DNA from: Theristus sp. LFF4_11
Taxonomy: Eukaryota > Nematoda > Chromadorea > Monhysterida > Xyalidae
DNA: 64,000 nt
Assembly (NCBI GenBank): GCA_030248135.1
Contig: JASANC010001779.1
Span: 1 to 64,000, forward strand
Direction: 5' to 3'
The translations under genes and the position numbers were made by a program. The notes under the pieces were generated by a model. The model worked only from the letters and a program-made list of their open reading frames with translations. It had not been told where the DNA came from and made no database searches. This document shows positions 34,023 to 45,259 of this stretch, in pieces (the first letter of the stretch is position 1; each line of letters opens with the position of its first letter).

Positions 34023-37000
34023 GTTAACACAGTTTGCAAATAAGAGTGGGGGGGCCCTAGGAACATTCCGTGATACATGGGAAAGTTTTTAAACCAAGGG
34101 TGCAGGGACATTCTACTAATCAAGGCGCTTCAGGTTTACCCCCTGAGTACCCCCTGATTATGCCTATAAAGGTCGTTTTTAGGGTGCGGAAGTTGAAAAA
34201 CCCTCGATTTTTTGCGATTTTTCGCAAAGTGTACCTTTTTAGCCCTACCGTATCTCGTAGTTGCACAGTTTCTGGAACCTCACACAGTATTCACGTGAAA
34301 GATCTTGCGGAGTTCTTTAAGGCCCTGTATCAATGAGCCCTTGCAAGGGGGGTCCCTGAGGCGCTACGACGCTAGTTAAAATTACTTTTTTTTGAAATTA
34401 CGCTATTTTTTTAAAACATTTTTTTGAGCTCATAAACACAATTTTTCGATTTTCATTTTTGGTTCTACAGGGGGGTTTTCGGGGTCGCTGAATTCGAATC
34501 TAATCTTAGATTTTTGCTCCGGGCATTTTTTTGCCCTAAAATTGGGCAAAAACTTTTTTTTTGCGTTTTCCAGTGTTTTTTGGTTTTAATTTTTAATTTT
34601 AAGTGCGGATTTTTTTAACAAAGCTGTTTTACAACAGCCTTACAACCGCTGTATCAGAATCAGTTTTGATATTTTGCAACTGACCACTTGCCCACCCAAA
34701 AAATGGGTAAAAAGTTGATTTTTTTGCTTTTTGCACACGTTTTCGTTTCACAGTGAAAAAATCAAGTTAGAAACAACTTGTAATTTAAATTTTTAGTTCT
34801 ACATGGAGGGTTTCGGGGTCGCTGAATTCGAATCTGACCTTAGATTTTTGGTCCGGGCCTTTTTTTGCTCTAAAAGTTGGGAAAAAACAATTTTTATGCG
34901 TTTTCCAGTGGTTTTTTGTTTTAATTTTTAATTTTAAATGCGGATTTTTTTTAACAAAACTGTTTTATAACAACCATACAACCGCTGTATCTGAATCTGT
35001 TTTGATATTTTGCAACTGACCACTTGTCCATTTAAAAAATGGGTAAAAAGTTGATTTTTTTTGCTTTTTGCACACGTTTTCGTTTCACAATGAAAAAATC
35101 AAGTTAGAAACAACTTGTAATTTTAATTTTTAGTTTTCCAGGGAAGTTTTCAAAATTGCTGAGTTTGAATCTGACCTTAGATTTTTGCCCCGGGCATTTT
35201 TATTGCTCTAAAAATGGGGCAAAAACACGTTTTATGCGTTTTCCAGTGGTTTTGCCCAATTTTTAGAGCAAAAAAATGCCCGGGGCAAAAATCTAAGGTC
35301 AGATTCAAATTCAGCGACTCCGAAAACTTCTCTGTAGAACTAAAAATTAAAATTACAAATTGTTTCTAAACTGATTTTTTTACTGTGAAACGAAATAGTG
35401 TGCAAAAAGCAAAAAAAAAAACCAACTTTTTACCCATTTTTTGGGTGGGCAAGTGGTCAGTTGCAAAATATCAAAACTGATTCAGATACAGCGGTTGTAA
35501 GGCTGTTATGAAACTGTTTTTTAATCAACTCTACATTTAAAATTAAAAATTAAAACAAAAAACCACTGGAAAACGCATAAAAATGTGTTTTGCCCTATTT
35601 TTAAAGCAATAAAAAAGCCCGGAACAAAAATCTAAGGTCAGATTCAAATTCAGCGATCTTGAAAACCCCCTGGAGAACTAAAAATTAAAATTACAAGTTG
35701 TTTCTAACTTGATTTTTTTACTGTGAAACGAAAACGTGTGCAAAAAGCAAAAAATCAACTTTTTACCCATTTTTTGGGTGGGCAAATGGTCAGTTGCAAA
35801 ATATCAAAACTGATTCAGATACAGCGGTTGTAAGGCTGTTATGAAATGTTTTTTAAACAACTCTACATTTAAAACTAAAAATTAAAATAAAAAACCACTG
35901 GAAAACGCATAAAAATGTGTTTTTGCCCTATTTTTAGAGCAATAAAAATGCCCGGGGCAAAAATCTAAGGTCAGATTCAAATTCAGCAATCTTGAAAAAC
36001 CCCTGGAGAACTAAAAATTAAAATTACAAGTTGTTTCTAACTTGATTTTTTCATTGTGAAACGAAAACGTGTGCAAAAAGCAAAAAAAAATCAACTTTTT
36101 ACCCATTTTTTAAGTAGACAAGTAGTCAGTTGCAAAATATCAAAACAGATTCAGATACAGCGGTTGTATGGCTGTTATAAAACAACTTTGTTAAAAAAAT
36201 CCGGATTTAAAATTAAAAATTAAAACAAAAAACCACCGGAAAACGCATAAAAATGTGGTTTTGCCCAACTTTTAGAGCAAAAAAAAGCCCGGGACAAAAA
36301 TCTAAGGTCAGATTCGAATTCAGCGACCCCGAAACCCTCTATGTAGAACTAAAAATTAAAATTACAAGTTGTTTCTAACTTGATTTTTTCACTGTAAAAC
36401 GAAAACGTGTGCAAAAAGCAAAAAAAATCAACTTTTTACCTATTTTTTGGGTGGGCAAGTGGTCAGTTGCAAAATATCAAAACTGATTCCGATACAGCGG
36501 TTGTAAGGCTGTTGTAAAACAGCTTTGTTAAAAAAATCCGCACTTAAAATTAAAAATTAAAACCAAAAAACACTGGAAAACGCAAAAAATGTGTTTTTGC
36601 CCAATTTTTAAGGCAAAAAAATGCCCGGGGCAAAAATCTAAGATCAGATTCGAATTCAGCGACCCCGAAACCCCCCCTGTAGAACCAAAAATGAAAATCG
36701 AAAAATTGTGTTTATGAGCTCAAAAAAATGTTTAAAAAAATAGCGTAATTTTTTAAAAAAAGTAATTTTAACTAGCGTCGTAGCGCCTCAGGGACCCCCC
36801 TTGCAAGGGCTCATTGATACAGGGCCTTAAAGAACTCCGCAAGATCTTTCACGTGAATACTGTGTGAGGTTCCAGAAACTGTGCAACTACGAGATACGGT
36901 AGGGCTAAAAAGGTACACTTTGCGAAAAATCGCAAAAAATCGAGGGTTTTTCAACTTCCGCACCCTAAAAACGACCTTTATAGGCATAATCAGGGGGTAC

Positions 37001-37112
37001 TCAGGGGGTAAACCTGAAGCGCCTTGATTAGTAGAATGTCCCTGCACCCTTGGTTTGAAAACTTTCCCATGTAGCGCTAGACCCCCCACTCTTATTTGCA
37101 AACGGTGTTAAC
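34023..37112. mobile_element. 3.1-kb fold-back element with long inverted arms
   Basis: Both ends read GTTAACAC(A/C)GTTTGCAAA and continue as near-identical inverted arms for about 520 bases: an 88-residue frame at 34070 is repeated exactly at the other end on the opposite strand. Inside, tandem subunits of about 335 bases (ATCTAAGGTCAGATTC, TTGCAAAATATCAAAAC, CCACTGGAAAACGC) run in one direction left of about 35245 and in the other direction to the right, with more units on the right. No transposase is present. Transcription across it would give a long double-stranded hairpin. Confidence 0.88.
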
Positions 37113-37835
37113 ATACGGTATACAGATTTGACACACACCATCAATATTTTGCAAATACCGTGCTTTTATTACATATGATTTTTCGGTATCACATTATGTT
37201 AATTGGGATCATTTGGATGCAACTAAAGTTGCTTGGCTGCGTGAAGTCAATTTGTGTGTATGTGTTGTCTTTGTCATTGAAGCTCAGTTTAGGACAAAAT
37301 TCATTGCGTCAACCTAATCAATTTTGTCACTGCAAAACAAAAAACCTACAAATTGAGGACGAAAAGTTGCAAATTTCAAGCGAGTAGGTATACACGTATT
37401 GTTTTTGTGTTTTGAAAGGTTTGCCGTTGTGAGGTTGTTGTGGGGCATGCTGTAAAACTACTGATAATTACACTATTAAAGCATGATTCCGCCGATCACA
37501 ACCATTATCCTTCTCTCTTTCACGACGTTTGCATGGATGCGCACTGCCTCAGCAGCAAGTACGTTTGCCACTTCCTAAAATGCAGAATCCTAAAAAACGT
37601 CATTTTCAGAGACATTGGCATGGAAAAAACGTTACCAAGAACCACATTCTTTGCTGATAGAAAACGTCTTTTTTGGCAAAAATCCAAAAAATTAAATGAA
37701 TGAATTTGTGGAAACAGTCCCAACATGACTGTTCAACGTTTTGAAAACGAGCTGAAAATTGGTTGAAATCTAAGTTAACGTTTTGTTGGTACATATGATC
37801 TTTTGTTTTGGTCCCGCATCTCAATGCGCGCATAG
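37113..37835. other. Region with no recognised gene
   Basis: AT-rich sequence after the fold-back element. Open frames under 105 codons without motifs on either strand. Confidence 0.45.
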
Positions 37836-37837
37836 AT

Positions 37838-38940
37838 GGGTAAGCAGTCTCATGCACGACGCGGGAATTCAAAATTGGTAAAGTGATCCGAAACCCCTTA
37901 GGCCGGGTCACTTAGGTTATTCTGAATTACCACATAAAGATTGAAACTGCTAGTTTCCTTTCATGTGTACAACCGCATTGAGTCTTGGGACCAAAATAAA
38001 AGATATTAACTGGTAAAAAAAGTCAGCTCAAACGGTTGAACTGTTGACGAGCTGGGCCCCTTCAAAGTTGTTCGCACTACTTATGGTTCACCTTTGTATA
38101 TGTTTTATTTTGGTACCGCGTCTCAATGCGCGCATAAGTCAATCTCGCTAATACAATGTACATTTTACATGCAACTACCTAATTGGTTGGTCATAGCAAC
38201 TCTTAGCGCTGATTGGTTAATCATGAGGTGTTCTCAGCGCTGATTGGTTGGTCATCACGTCATGTTCGCGTCATGTTGCATATATTTTCCAGATGGACTG
38301 TAGATGGGTAAGCAAGCAGTCTCATGCACGACGCGGGAATTCAAAATTGGCAAGGGGATCCGAGTCCCCTAAATAAGGCCCGGTCACTTGGGCTATTCTG
38401 AATTACCACATACAAATTGAAACTACCGTATTACCCCCATTAAACCCCCCCACCATTAATCCCCCCCCACCAATAAACCCCCACCCCCCGACCAGTTTCC
38501 AAATAATCCCCCCCCACAAATAATCCGCCATGGGGGATTATTGGAGACCTGTTTGAAACACATACCCAGCGAATTCAGTGGCTGGTTGCAGTGAAAATGA
38601 TGAAATTGTGCTACCAAAGGCCCCAAATGGGTGAGTTTATAGTAATTTCATTACAAAAGGCTGTTATAAAAGGATATTTCTATGTAAAGTAGAAGTTTCT
38701 GCGACTTTCTTGCCTGCCATGCAAGGTATTTTTGCCATTTTTTAACAAACCCCCACCCCTAGAATTTTTTTGTAAATAAACCCCCCCCCCACCAATAATC
38801 CCCCCCCACCAATAAACCCCCACCCCTAAAAGTCGCTGACGTATTAATCCCCCATGGGGGTTTATTGGGGGTAATACGGTAGTTTCCTTTCACGTTCACA
38901 ATCGCATTGAGTCGCGGGTCTTAAAGAAAAGATAATCATG
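37838..38940 (+). repeat. Tandemly duplicated repeat unit, second copy split by a MITE
   Basis: A unit starting GGGTAAGCAGTCTCATGCAC and including GCGGGAATTCAAAATTGG, CTATTCTGAATTACCACATA and CGCATTGAGTC occurs at about 37838-37990 and again at 38304-38920. Between the copies are GCGTCTCAATGCGCGCATA and three GCTGATTGGTTGGTCAT units. The second copy is interrupted by the C-rich MITE at 38424-38881. Confidence 0.75.
38424..38881. mobile_element. C-rich TA-flanked MITE, copy 2
   Basis: Near-identical to 18192-18655. It interrupts a repeat whose intact paralogue at about 37945-37965 reads TTGAAACTGCTAGTTTCC. Here the flanks read TTGAAAC-TA, element, TA-GTTTCC, so the paralogous empty site shows a TA target. 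The high identity to copy 1 suggests recent movement. Confidence 0.9.
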
Positions 38941-39146
38941 AGAAAAAAGACTGCTGGGAGCCAATGTTGGTGTTGTGCCTGTGTGTTTGCTTGTAACTGT
39001 GCAAATTTCTTTCGAAATACAGTGTACGCACCCGCGCTCTTGGTGGTGTATTGATCTTGTGGACTCAAAACTATCGATTTATTGGAATCTTTTCTATCCT
39101 GTGTTTTTTGTTTCTGTTGAAAAGAATCAAGCATTCAAATTTGCAG

Positions 39147-42100
39147 CATTTGAATCGAACTGCACAGCGGCAGAATCTGAAACTGATGTCAATTACGCTG
39201 TGTTCCACAACGGATCGTGTTTCCTGCACGTTACGGAAACGACCGATCAGTTTCAAGTCGCCAATGATAAATGCGCCAACGCAGTGTACGCAGGAGCTCT
39301 CGCCTTCACAAGTCATCACATTGATTAATCTTTGATTTGATTTTTTTCTCAAAAAAAACAACAAAAACTATAACCATTGTGCTTAAAAATGACTACCGTG
39401 GTAAAAAAAAAATTCAGCAGAGTGGTGTACCACCATTCTGATCGCGCACACCTCGATAACAATCGTTGGTGAGCGCTGCACCCACTGTAAAAATTCAGCA
39501 TATTTCATGAGCGTTTGGAAACACCAGCTGGCGTTTCGCGTTTGAACAATTGAAAAAACGCCACTCACACTCGACATCTCACAGCTACTGACCGAGCGGT
39601 TGTCAGTTTTTTTTTTGCTTCAGCGGCCAGATAACATGCTCGTTTTTCCCTATTTTGACGCTTAACATGAGGCAGGAGCCAATGGAAATCATTTGAGCAA
39701 ATCATAGCCGCAGATTTCAAGCAAGTTTCTGGTTGGGCTGACGCGAGACAGAGGGTCGCCAAATGAGACGAAACACATGAGACAACCGTTTTTTCTAAAT
39801 TCGCGAGACGAGACGAGGCAGTCAAAAATCGTGTGAGACGCCATTCCAAACAGCAACGGCAGTAGCCGCTTTCAATGTGGCTCTCAGTAGTCACTGCTCA
39901 CGGTCATCGCAGGGATTACGTGGCGCGAGGCGTGGCGCAATCCTAACGAAATCTGGCACAAGTATCGATTAGTATGAGCGTGAAGGTGGACTGTCCGTGT
40001 GAGCTCAACTCAGGTTCAGTTCAGTGCGTGTCCTTGCCTTGCGGCCTGCCTCGTGGTAAACGCTCCAGCTCCAAATGAAAACGCCAGCTGACGTTTGCAA
40101 AAGGTACATGTACTTTTAGGTTTTTTACAGTGGCGATGTTTTTATCCAAAATCGTTTCTGCACATAACACGGGCACGAAAAGGGGCATGATTTTTTTCCT
40201 TGAAACTACCTTTTTGTTTGTTTTTACTTTAGATGGTCGTCTCGCTATGATTAAAGATGTGGCAACAAGGGACGCAATTGGTGTCAATCCATCGGTGAGT
40301 GCTTTGACTTGTTTGAATTGTCGCGTCGATCCGCGTAGCGCGGCTCCCGTTGTTCGGACCTCGACGCCGTTCTCCACCACCCCGGTTTTGTACGTGATCA
40401 CCTCGATGTTTGCCGACCATCGCTGCCTTTTGCTCGCACTCACCTGAATAGTGAGGAACCAGCTGCTGTAGTCGCTTCGTTTCGCAGTCGCCTCCGAACG
40501 CGGAAACAGAATGCGCCCCCTCGCATTGATGTAGAATGGCTTGGTTTCTGTTTTTTTGTGATCTCCCGCCACCTCAGGATGACCTCAGTTGGGCCAAGAC
40601 AATGACGAAAATATGTAGGCGCAAAATTATTTCTACCTTTCTACCCGTTTTGTGGACGCTTCTTATGAATGCATGAACTTGAAAAATCCTTGTGTCGTAC
40701 TTCAATCTAAAATAATATTTGGCCTTTTCATGTTCTTCGGGAATTTTTGCGAACTTGTATCAATTTAATTAGTGGTCGCATACTCCGTGGGTGGGCGGCA
40801 AGCAAACGAGCAACGTGGACGAACCGGCAGGCCACTGGAGTTGGCTGGCGCCGGACGGAACAGCAATTCAGAACATTAGCATAATTTTGTGGAGGACGGA
40901 CACAGGTGAACCAAACGACTGGGACAACAATGAGGATTGCTCGATCGTTGACAACACCGGCTTCTTGAATGACATCCCCTGCACTTACGGAATGCAATCG
41001 TTCATCTGCGAATACAAAGGTGTTATTCTTTTTCTATTTCTGCGATCGTTAATGAGTTTCCACGCTTTTCAGTTTCCAAGACAATCAGTTCGTAACCTTT
41101 GTCGCGGCAGTCTCAAACTGCCAAATACTTCACACACGTTTGCACTGCATAGCACTGAAAAGCACATGCACTGCAACGTCGGTTTTTCTGCACGGCAAAA
41201 AAAGCTACGTAACGTTAAAAGTGAAAAAAATTATTCTTAGCCAATGCAATAGCTGCAATAGTGCGTTTCTCATCAACTTTTTGCGATTTGCATCCAAAGC
41301 TGTCGGAAATGACCTCATTTTACGGTAGTTTTTGTGCCACGCAACAGATCACCAGAAACATCCCCGAAATACGCAACAGTTGGACGAAAATCATCTTTAG
41401 TGTAACAGATTTTTTTGATGCAAAACGCATTAAAGTCGCAAGGTGGCGTTTTCCGAGAAAAAAACCGTCATGTGACGTTATGTAATTTTAACGCCAGCTG
41501 GAGATCTTTTACAGCGTTTTTTGCATTTTATGTATTCATCTTAGCAAATTTGTGCAAAGGTGTTCATCTGCTCATCGGTGAACGAACTATTAATGCAGAT
41601 CACTTTAACGAAGTCGGTTGCGGCGATGGGTGTGAGTTCGATCCACCGTTTCGCACGTGCGCTGTCTGTTCCGGTGGCCTGAGCTGCGTTAACGGCCGCT
41701 GTGGCACTTGCCCCACAAACCGTTTCGGTTACCTGTGTGAACATACAGTTGGTAAATTGTCTCGTCCACTAATATGATTTGCAGCATTTGCTGTCACAAC
41801 AAAAATGTGGCGTTTTGTGGAGATTTGATGCCCGCGTGTGTCGCTTCACGCGGCGTCACTTCGCTACACATTCATGAAGAAAAAACAGCGCAGCTTCAGC
41901 GCGCTAACCTTTTAGAGCACGCGAACATTCATGGATGCGCGCGCTGAAGCGCTTTGAAGTTGAAGTTTGCGCTGTGAAGCGCACGTTTTTAGGTCAGGCA
42001 AATGACGCAGCGGCTGACGCCGCTGCATTTCAAAATTCATGCTGAAGCTGACGCCAGCGCTTCAGCGAGCAAATGTACTATCGTGGCCCAGGAAATCGTG

Positions 42101-44057
42101 TCCTGGACAATCATTGCCTGAAGGATCGCGGCCTGGGCGATTGCGGCCAGAGGCGATTACGGTCTGTGACGATTTGTGGCCTGGGAAGATCGAGGCCCAA
42201 TGTTGTCATGCCTTGTAACTTTTCCAGATTAGACTGGCAACTTACCGGTGGTATTCACTGTGGATTTTGTATGTATATCAAACTAAATATGAACTAAATT
42301 TATTAATGTTATTTATTGTTCGTGTTCGTTTGTTGTTTGAAGCAAGTTCGACGGATAAGAACATTTTTTGTCCATGTCATGTTTTTTATCCATGTCGTGT
42401 CAGGCTGCTATCGTCCCAGGCCGCAATCGTCTCAGGCTGCTATCGTCCAGGCCGCAATCGTCTCAGGCTGCTATCGTCCTGGCCGCAATCGTCTCAGGCT
42501 GCTATCGTCCCAGGCCGCAATGTCCCAGGCCGCAATCGTCCCAGGCTGCAATCGTCCCAGGCCGCAATCGTCTCAGGCTGCTATCGTCCAGGCCGCAATC
42601 GTCTCAGGCTGCTATCGTCCAGGTCGCAATCGTTCCAGGCCGCAATCGTCTCAGGCTGCTATCGTCCAGGCCGCAATCGTCTCAGGCTGCTATCGTCCAG
42701 ACCGCAATCGTCTCAGGCTGCTATCGTCCAGGCCGCAATCGTCTCAGGCTGCTATCGTCCAGGCCGCAATCGTCTCAGGCTGATATCGTCCAGGCCGCAA
42801 TTGTCTCAGGCTGCTATCGTCCAGGCCGCAATCGTCTCAGGCTGCTATCGTCCAGCCGCAATCGTCTCAGGCTGCTATCGTCCAGGCCGCAATCGTCTCA
42901 GGCTGCTATCATCCAGGCCGCAATCGTCTCAGGCTGCTATCGTCCAGGCCGCAATCGTCTCAGGCCACAATCGTCTCAGGCTGCTATCGTCCCAGGCCGC
43001 AATCGTCTCAGGCCGCGATCGTCGCAGGCCGCAATCGCCCTAGGCCACGATCGTCCAGGCTGTAATCGTTCAGGTCGCGATTTGTCAGACCGCGATCTTT
43101 CAGGCCGTGATACTCCGGCCGCGACTATCGGTCTGCGATCTCCTGGGCCGCGATTGTACGCTCGCTTTTCAGCACGTTGGCCCGCGCGTGCACGAATGGG
43201 CCTCAACTCGGATCCAAAACGCCAGTTGTTTGCAGTGATTAGGGACATTATTTTGTGAAGAGTTTTACAAAAACGAACTTTTAGCTGGCGAACTCCTCTA
43301 TACCCTTTATGTTATGACAGCAATATTGGAAAAATCCCAAAAATCTTCAAAAACGAATAGTCATCTTCTGGTTCCCTGTCGCAGTTCTCCAACAAGCAAC
43401 ACCCGTCCCAACACAATTCCTGTTGAAAGCTGTCGACCAGAAAGGACTTGCCGATAACTCGCCCGTGACTGTCAATGCGCCCCATGTAACTTTGTGTGGT
43501 GAGTGAGCGTCATAACGGTGTGTCAATCAAACGCAAAAAACTGTTGGGCAGACGGAAGTGCGGGACATGTGTCCAATGAGAAGACGTTGCCACCAGCTTT
43601 ACCAGTGATTCTAGTAATGCACGTTGGGAAAATGTTTCACGGATGCGCGGCAATTTGAAAAAGCAAAGCTGTACGTATCTGACGACAGTTTTGTGCAAGA
43701 ACTGAGAATACTAACTTATTTAGAATCTTTTTCGCGTGAAAATATTTTGATTCACATTATCGGACAACGTTCGGGTCGGGCGCGATACAGCGCGGTCAAT
43801 TTTTCAGCTGTGCGGCTTTTCCACATGTCATTCAACATTGCTCCGTCTCCTACGGATAATAGTAATGTCATGTGACAACACTGTTCAAGGTTGCAGGGCA
43901 GTATTGTTCGTACAACGACTGGTGTGGAGCATTCAGTCATCATGCTGGTTCACAAGCGTGCCAGCTGCTTAACGCTTCAGTGGTTGGCCCCCTAGAATCG
44001 GCTGTCGGCTACCATTATTACGAACAACAATATGGACAAACTTTTGTGGTCCCATGA
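39147..44057 (+). CDS. Secreted C-type lectin with EGF-like and PAN-like regions (5' end missing)
   Basis: Extracellular carbohydrate-binding protein. Six exons join in phase: 39147-39311, 40233-40294, 40773-41019, 41545-41751, 43385-43498, 43897-44057 (317 residues plus a missing signal-peptide exon). Exons 1-3 form one C-type lectin domain: NGSCFLHVTETTDQF, VANDKC, GALAFT, GRLAMIKDVATRDAI, PWVGGKQ, the EPN motif (mannose-type Ca2+ site) in EPNDWDNNEDC, LNDIPC in place of WND-C, and FICEYK. Exon 4 has an EGF-like Cys pattern (GCGDGCEF ... CAVCSGGLSCVNGRCGTCP ... CEH). Exon 5 is a linker. Exon 6 has a PAN/apple-like pattern (YCSYNDWCGAFS ... ACQLLN ... GYHYYE). Later exons are all phase 1-1, typical of shuffled extracellular modules. 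Ca2+-dependent mannose-type binding is inferred from EPN. The exon 1 start is uncertain. Confidence 0.85.
40300..40572 (-). CDS. Unexplained antisense reading frame in the lectin intron
   Basis: Part of a 183-codon frame opposite to the lectin gene. The section reading KPFYINARGRILFPRSEA and DYSSWFLTIQ is followed by a strong donor-like CAG|GTGAGT on the minus strand and preceded by an AAACAG acceptor-like site. The next stretch, WSANIEVITYKTGVVENGVE, is protein-like. I recognise no family. It could be a nested exon, a retained gene fragment or chance. The part of the frame left of 40300 is the shadow of lectin exon 2. Confidence 0.25.
42395..43100 (+). repeat. 31-bp minisatellite in lectin intron 4
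   Basis: About 20 copies of a 31-base unit (CAGGCCGCAATCGTC followed by TCAGGCTGCTATCGTC) with small indels, plus degenerate units to 43150. The array is preceded at 42080-42200 by inverted, more diverged versions (GATTGCGGCC, CCTGGGAAGATCG); similar half-units lie at 20000-20090. Because 31 is not a multiple of 3 and the unit has no stops in its forward frames, three long overlapping open frames appear; they are artefacts. Confidence 0.92.
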
Positions 44058-44415
44058 ATTATTGCACCATCCAATGATAACACTCGTGTCGACTTGAGTT
44101 CATTTTGTCATGTTCGTCATATTTGTCATTTTTTCATGTTTTATCATGTTTTATTGGGTTTTTATATTTTTTTTTGTCGATCGTCGTACTGTATTTGTAG
44201 CAGAATGCTATCGTGTATTTGCTGTTATACTTGTGCCTTCAAATCGAGCAATTTTTCTTTGAAATACGCCACAACGTTTCAAGTTACTTCCATTTCCAGA
44301 GTTGAAGTTTGGAAATTGGAACAATCAATAATCGGAGTTTACGTTTTTTAATTTTACTTGCTTTACTGTGCGTTTTTTTGTAATTTTTAAGTTTGATGTT
44401 ATCACTGACTTGACA
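44058..44415. other. 3' flank of the lectin gene
   Basis: AT-rich sequence with no gene. No canonical AATAAA is evident within about 300 bases of the stop codon; AATAAA at 44429 falls inside the following MITE and may be used. Confidence 0.4.
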
Positions 44416-44692
44416 TACAGTATGGCCGAATAAATAAGGCAGTCCATCAAGGTGGGATCAGTCGCAGACTAGGAGTGGTCTTCTTCAAAAATGCCAACAT
44501 AATTCCTAATGATGTGTGCAAAGGAGATAGAATGAACAGAATAGCACGAAGAGTCCATTAGTCTAAAAAAACGCGTCAAATTTGGCACACAACTTGGTTT
44601 CTGAACGTCTTTTATTTTTCATTCAAATTTCGCGCGCTCCTTCCACCCTGAAAAAAACTGCCATGTTTACTCGGCCATTCCGTACACATACC
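44416..44692. mobile_element. Short TA-flanked MITE (TACAGTATGGCCGA ends)
   Basis: Left end TACAGTATGGCCGAATAAA and right end, in reverse complement, TGTACGGAATGGCCGAGTAAA, are imperfect inverted repeats sharing ATGGCCGA and GGCAGT. About 275 bases, non-coding. The TACAGT start is typical of Tc1/mariner-type termini. Confidence 0.6.
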
Positions 44693-44831
44693 GGCGCCAT
44701 AGATCTATTAATATCTGAAAAATAATCTACCGCTACTGTTGTATCTTTTAGATTCAGATTCAGATTCATTATTTCAACGCACAACAAAGTTATGGCAAGC
44801 AGACGAATTACATCTGCCTAACAGTCCCTGG

Positions 44832-45229
44832 TACCGTATTACCTTCAATAAACCCCCATGGGGGATTAATACGTCAGCGACTTTTAGGAGTGGGGGTTTA
44901 TTGGTGGGGGGATTATTGGTGGGGGGGGGGGGTTTATTTACAAATAAATTCTGGGGGTGGGGTTTGTTGAAAAATGGCAAAAATACGTTGCATGGCATGC
45001 AAGAAAGTCGCAGAAACGTCTACTTTTCACAGAGATTTCCGTTTGTACCAGCCTTTTGTAATGAAATTACTATTAACTCATCCCTTTGGGGCCTTTGGTA
45101 GCACAATTTCACCAATGTCACTGCATTCAGCCACTGAATTCGCTGGGTATGTGTTTCAAACAGGTTTCCAATTAACCCCCATAGGGGATTATTTGTGGGG
45201 GGGAGGGGTTTAATGGGGGTAATACGGTA
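44832..45229. mobile_element. C-rich TA-flanked MITE, copy 3 (inverted)
   Basis: Inverted relative to copies 1 and 2, with TA at both ends, the CCGTATTACC and GGTAATACGG termini, and the same core (GCTGGGTATGTGTTTC). More diverged and with shortened tracts, so older. It ends about 30 bases from the stop codon of the minus-strand receptor gene. Confidence 0.88.
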
Positions 45230-45259
45230 TATCACTATTCAGTATTAAGTTAGCTTGGA

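Noticed and set aside
34070..37101. Identical 88/96-codon frames at both ends of the fold-back element
   Set aside because: Identity follows from the inverted arms, not from protein selection; no family match and no wobble-position pattern visible.
40573..40610. Extra lectin exon (DDLSWAKTMTKI) after a CAG
   Set aside because: It would duplicate the helix already coded by exon 1, and its donor phase breaks the otherwise perfect join from 40294 to 40773.
42267..43258. Three long overlapping forward frames (258, 155 and 296 codons)
   Set aside because: A 31-base repeat without stops opens all three frames; the translations are the same repeated string (RNRLRLLSS and similar).
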